From the NCBI GenBank assembly GCA_023419375.1, contig JAEZYD010000024.1:27622-91621 (forward strand): 64,000 bases of DNA. Direction: 5' to 3'. How positions within the stretch are numbered: position 1 is the first letter of the stretch; each line of letters begins with the position of its first letter. Shown one piece after another: positions 62,307 to 64,000 of this stretch. Below the pieces are notes generated by a model. It did no database searches. It saw nothing but the letters and a program-made list of their open reading frames with translations, and was not told the origin of the DNA. The DNA comes from Pseudomonadota bacterium. GTDB taxonomy: Bacteria; Desulfobacterota; Desulfovibrionia; Desulfovibrionales; Desulfovibrionaceae. A program made the translations under genes and the position numbers.

Positions 62307-64000
62307 TAAAATAAAAATTAAGGATCTCAGCGGGGATATCTCGCAGGATCCCAAGGATATACTGCGTGTCGCGCGTGAGCTCGGCCTGCCGGTAAAATCC
62401 GCTACTGGTTCCGTCACCTCAGAGGAGGCCACTCGCTTGCGCGACTACTTTGCCGAACAGAAACAGGTTGATGCGGAGCGTGCCGGTGCGCAGCGCGACG
62501 TCATCGTGCGCCGCCGCCGCAAGGACTCCCCGCAGGAAGCCGAAACCGCAGCGCAGGAAGCCCCCGTTGCCGCACCGGTTGAAACCGAAGCGCCCAAGGA
62601 AACTGCCCCAGTGGTAGAAGCCGTGGCTGAAGCGGCCTCTGCCGCTCCCGCTGCCGCTGCCGAGCCCGTTGCGCCCAAGGCTGCCAAGCCCGCGCAGGAA
62701 CCGGCCCCCGCTGCCGAGCACAAGGCCCGCATCGTCAAGCCTGCCAAGGTCGTTTCGCCCGCGCGCGTTATCAGCCGCCCCAGCGATCAGAAAGAACCCG
62801 AGGTTGTGGAAGCTCCGGCTCCCGCCGCCGTGGAGTCTGCCCCTGCGCCTGAAGCTGCGACTGCCGCCCCTGTGGTGGAAGCCGTTGCTGCAAAGGCCCC
62901 GGCCGAAAAGCCCCACGCCGACAAGACTGAAGCGCAGGACAAGGCCGCCAAGGCCCGCGTGGCGCGCCCCGATGCCTCGGCCATGCCTGAAGGTTCGTCT
63001 GCGCCCACCCTGCCCCAGCGTTCTGCCGAAGCCCGCGCCAGTGAAGACGGCGAGGAAGGCGCCGCGCCCCGTCGCGCGCCTCGTGCGGAAGCTCCGGCAA
63101 CGCCGCAGGTTCGCATTATTTCCCGGCCTGTTCCCGGCGCTACGCCCACGCAGGATGCCCGCCCCGCCCGCACTGGCGACAGCCGCCCCGGCGGCTATCC
63201 GCCCAGAGACGGCGCTGGCAGGCCTCCCCGTCCCGGCGGTCCCCGTCCTGGCGGCCCCGGCGGCCCCGGCGGCGCGCCGCGTTCTGCTGGCGGCCCCCGT
63301 CCTGGCGGTCCCGCAGGCGGCTTTGGGCAGCAGGCTGCGCCTGCTTCCCCTTCCGACACCCGCGATGGACAGAGCAAGAAAAAGCGCCTCAAGGGTCGCC
63401 GCACTGTTGATTTTCAGCAGGGTGATTTTGGCCGCCGCAGCGATGACGACGACAGCGGTCGCCTGAACAGAGGCAAGGGCCGCCGCAAGTCGGGCCGTTC
63501 TTCTGTGGTGCCGCAGTCCACCCAGCCGCTCAAGGCCGCCAAGCGCAAGATCCGTATCACCGAAGCCATCCGCGTTGCCGACATGGCCCACCAGATGGGT
63601 CTTAAGGCCAACGAGATCATCAAGGTGCTCTTTGGTCTTGGCATCATGGCGACCATCAACCAGACGCTGGATATCGACACCGCCACCCTGGTGGCCGCCG
63701 AATTCGGCTACGAAGTTGAAAAAGTCGGCTTTTCTGAAGACGATTATCTGGTTCCCAAGGAAGTGGACGCGCCTGAAACTCTCAAGCCGCGCCCGCCTGT
63801 TGTTACCATTATGGGTCACGTTGACCACGGTAAAACCTCGCTGCTCGACGCCATACGCAAGTCCAACGTCACCAGCGGCGAAGCCGGCGGCATCACCCAG
63901 CACATCGGCGCATACCATGTGAAGACAAAGCGCGGCGAAATCGTGTTCCTCGACACGCCCGGCCACGAAGCCTTCACCGCCATGCGCGCCCGTGGCGCTC
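62296..64000 (+). CDS. infB: Translation initiation factor IF-2 (partial)
   Basis: The gene starts at ATG 62296, inside the end of ylxR, and runs off the right edge; about 568 codons are present. A small N-terminal domain is followed by ~330 residues of low-complexity Ala/Pro/Glu-rich and Gly/Pro/Arg-rich linker. A second IF2N domain (RKIRITEAIRVADMAHQMGLK) follows, then the start of the GTPase: G1 GHVDHGKTS (about 507-515) and G3 DTPGHEAF near the edge. The long linker is typical of deltaproteobacterial IF-2. Confidence 0.95.
   Translation, partial: MSDDKIKIKDLSGDISQDPKDILRVARELGLPVKSATGSVTSEEATRLRDYFAEQKQVDAERAGAQRDVIVRRRRKDSPQEAETAAQEAPVAAPVETEAPKETAPVVEAVAEAASAAPAAAAEPVAPKAAKPAQEPAPAAEHKARIVKPAKVVSPARVISRPSDQKEPEVVEAPAPAAVESAPAPEAATAAPVVEAVAAKAPAEKPHADKTEAQDKAAKARVARPDASAMPEGSSAPTLPQRSAEARASEDGEEGAAPRRAPRAEAPATPQVRIISRPVPGATPTQDARPARTGDSRPGGYPPRDGAGRPPRPGGPRPGGPGGPGGAPRSAGGPRPGGPAGGFGQQAAPASPSDTRDGQSKKKRLKGRRTVDFQQGDFGRRSDDDDSGRLNRGKGRRKSGRSSVVPQSTQPLKAAKRKIRITEAIRVADMAHQMGLKANEIIKVLFGLGIMATINQTLDIDTATLVAAEFGYEVEKVGFSEDDYLVPKEVDAPETLKPRPPVVTIMGHVDHGKTSLLDAIRKSNVTSGEAGGITQHIGAYHVKTKRGEIVFLDTPGHEAFTAMRARGA

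Overview
This window looks like a piece of a Desulfovibrio-type (Desulfovibrionaceae, sulfate-reducing deltaproteobacterial) chromosome. Signs of this are a TunR-type tungstate/molybdate regulator with an integrase-like DNA-binding domain, a DVU0298-family HEAT protein, a periplasmic Mfr-type fumarate reductase, several sigma-54 activators, a ferredoxin-linked 2-oxoacid oxidoreductase, and high GC. The left edge cuts a glycosyltransferase gene and the right edge cuts infB. I see no tRNA, rRNA, CRISPR array, prophage or intact transposase.

1-10.2 kb is an Fe-only (alternative) nitrogenase locus. The minus-strand operon is anfH-nifI1-nifI2-anfD-anfG-anfK, followed by a gamma-glutamylcyclotransferase-like gene, a flavin-binding PPOX-family gene and an AnfA-type activator. 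anfO is divergent from anfH. anfH has a good sigma-54 promoter with two GTAC-N6-GTAC-like boxes exactly 30 bp apart upstream. The operon's gaps are unusually rich in palindromes; one belongs to a structured repeat family also found near 30.8-31.1 kb.

10.2-23.8 kb carries two sigma-54 modules and a diguanylate cyclase. In the first, a histidine kinase/response regulator pair is divergent from a small membrane protein and a TauE/SafE permease. In the second, a PrpR-N-type regulator is divergent from mfrABE (Tat-exported fumarate reductase) and an orphan binding protein. 23.8-27.5 kb holds modABC facing tunR. 27.5-32 kb holds a threonine-aldolase-family enzyme, a DAACS symporter, a GntR regulator, a repeat array and a radical SAM gene.

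32-49.8 kb is mostly housekeeping: mreBCD-mrdA-rodA and a bactofilin (cell shape), a GAF protein, gap, fumC, a VorB-type oxidoreductase, queA, a lipoprotein, coaBC, a hypothetical gene and a two-gene lysO. 49.8-51.1 kb is repetitive and apparently gene-free. It is followed by a DVU0298-family gene, cstA, a TPP riboswitch with thiSGHF (a MITE-like palindrome sits at the thiG stop), a chemoreceptor, and the rimP-nusA-ylxR-infB operon.

The main theme is metal-dependent nitrogen fixation. A Mo-independent nitrogenase, its Fe-S-type activator, its PII-like switch and the Mo/W uptake regulon lie within 27 kb. Three Fis-type sigma-54 activators face their likely target promoters or lie a few genes downstream of them.
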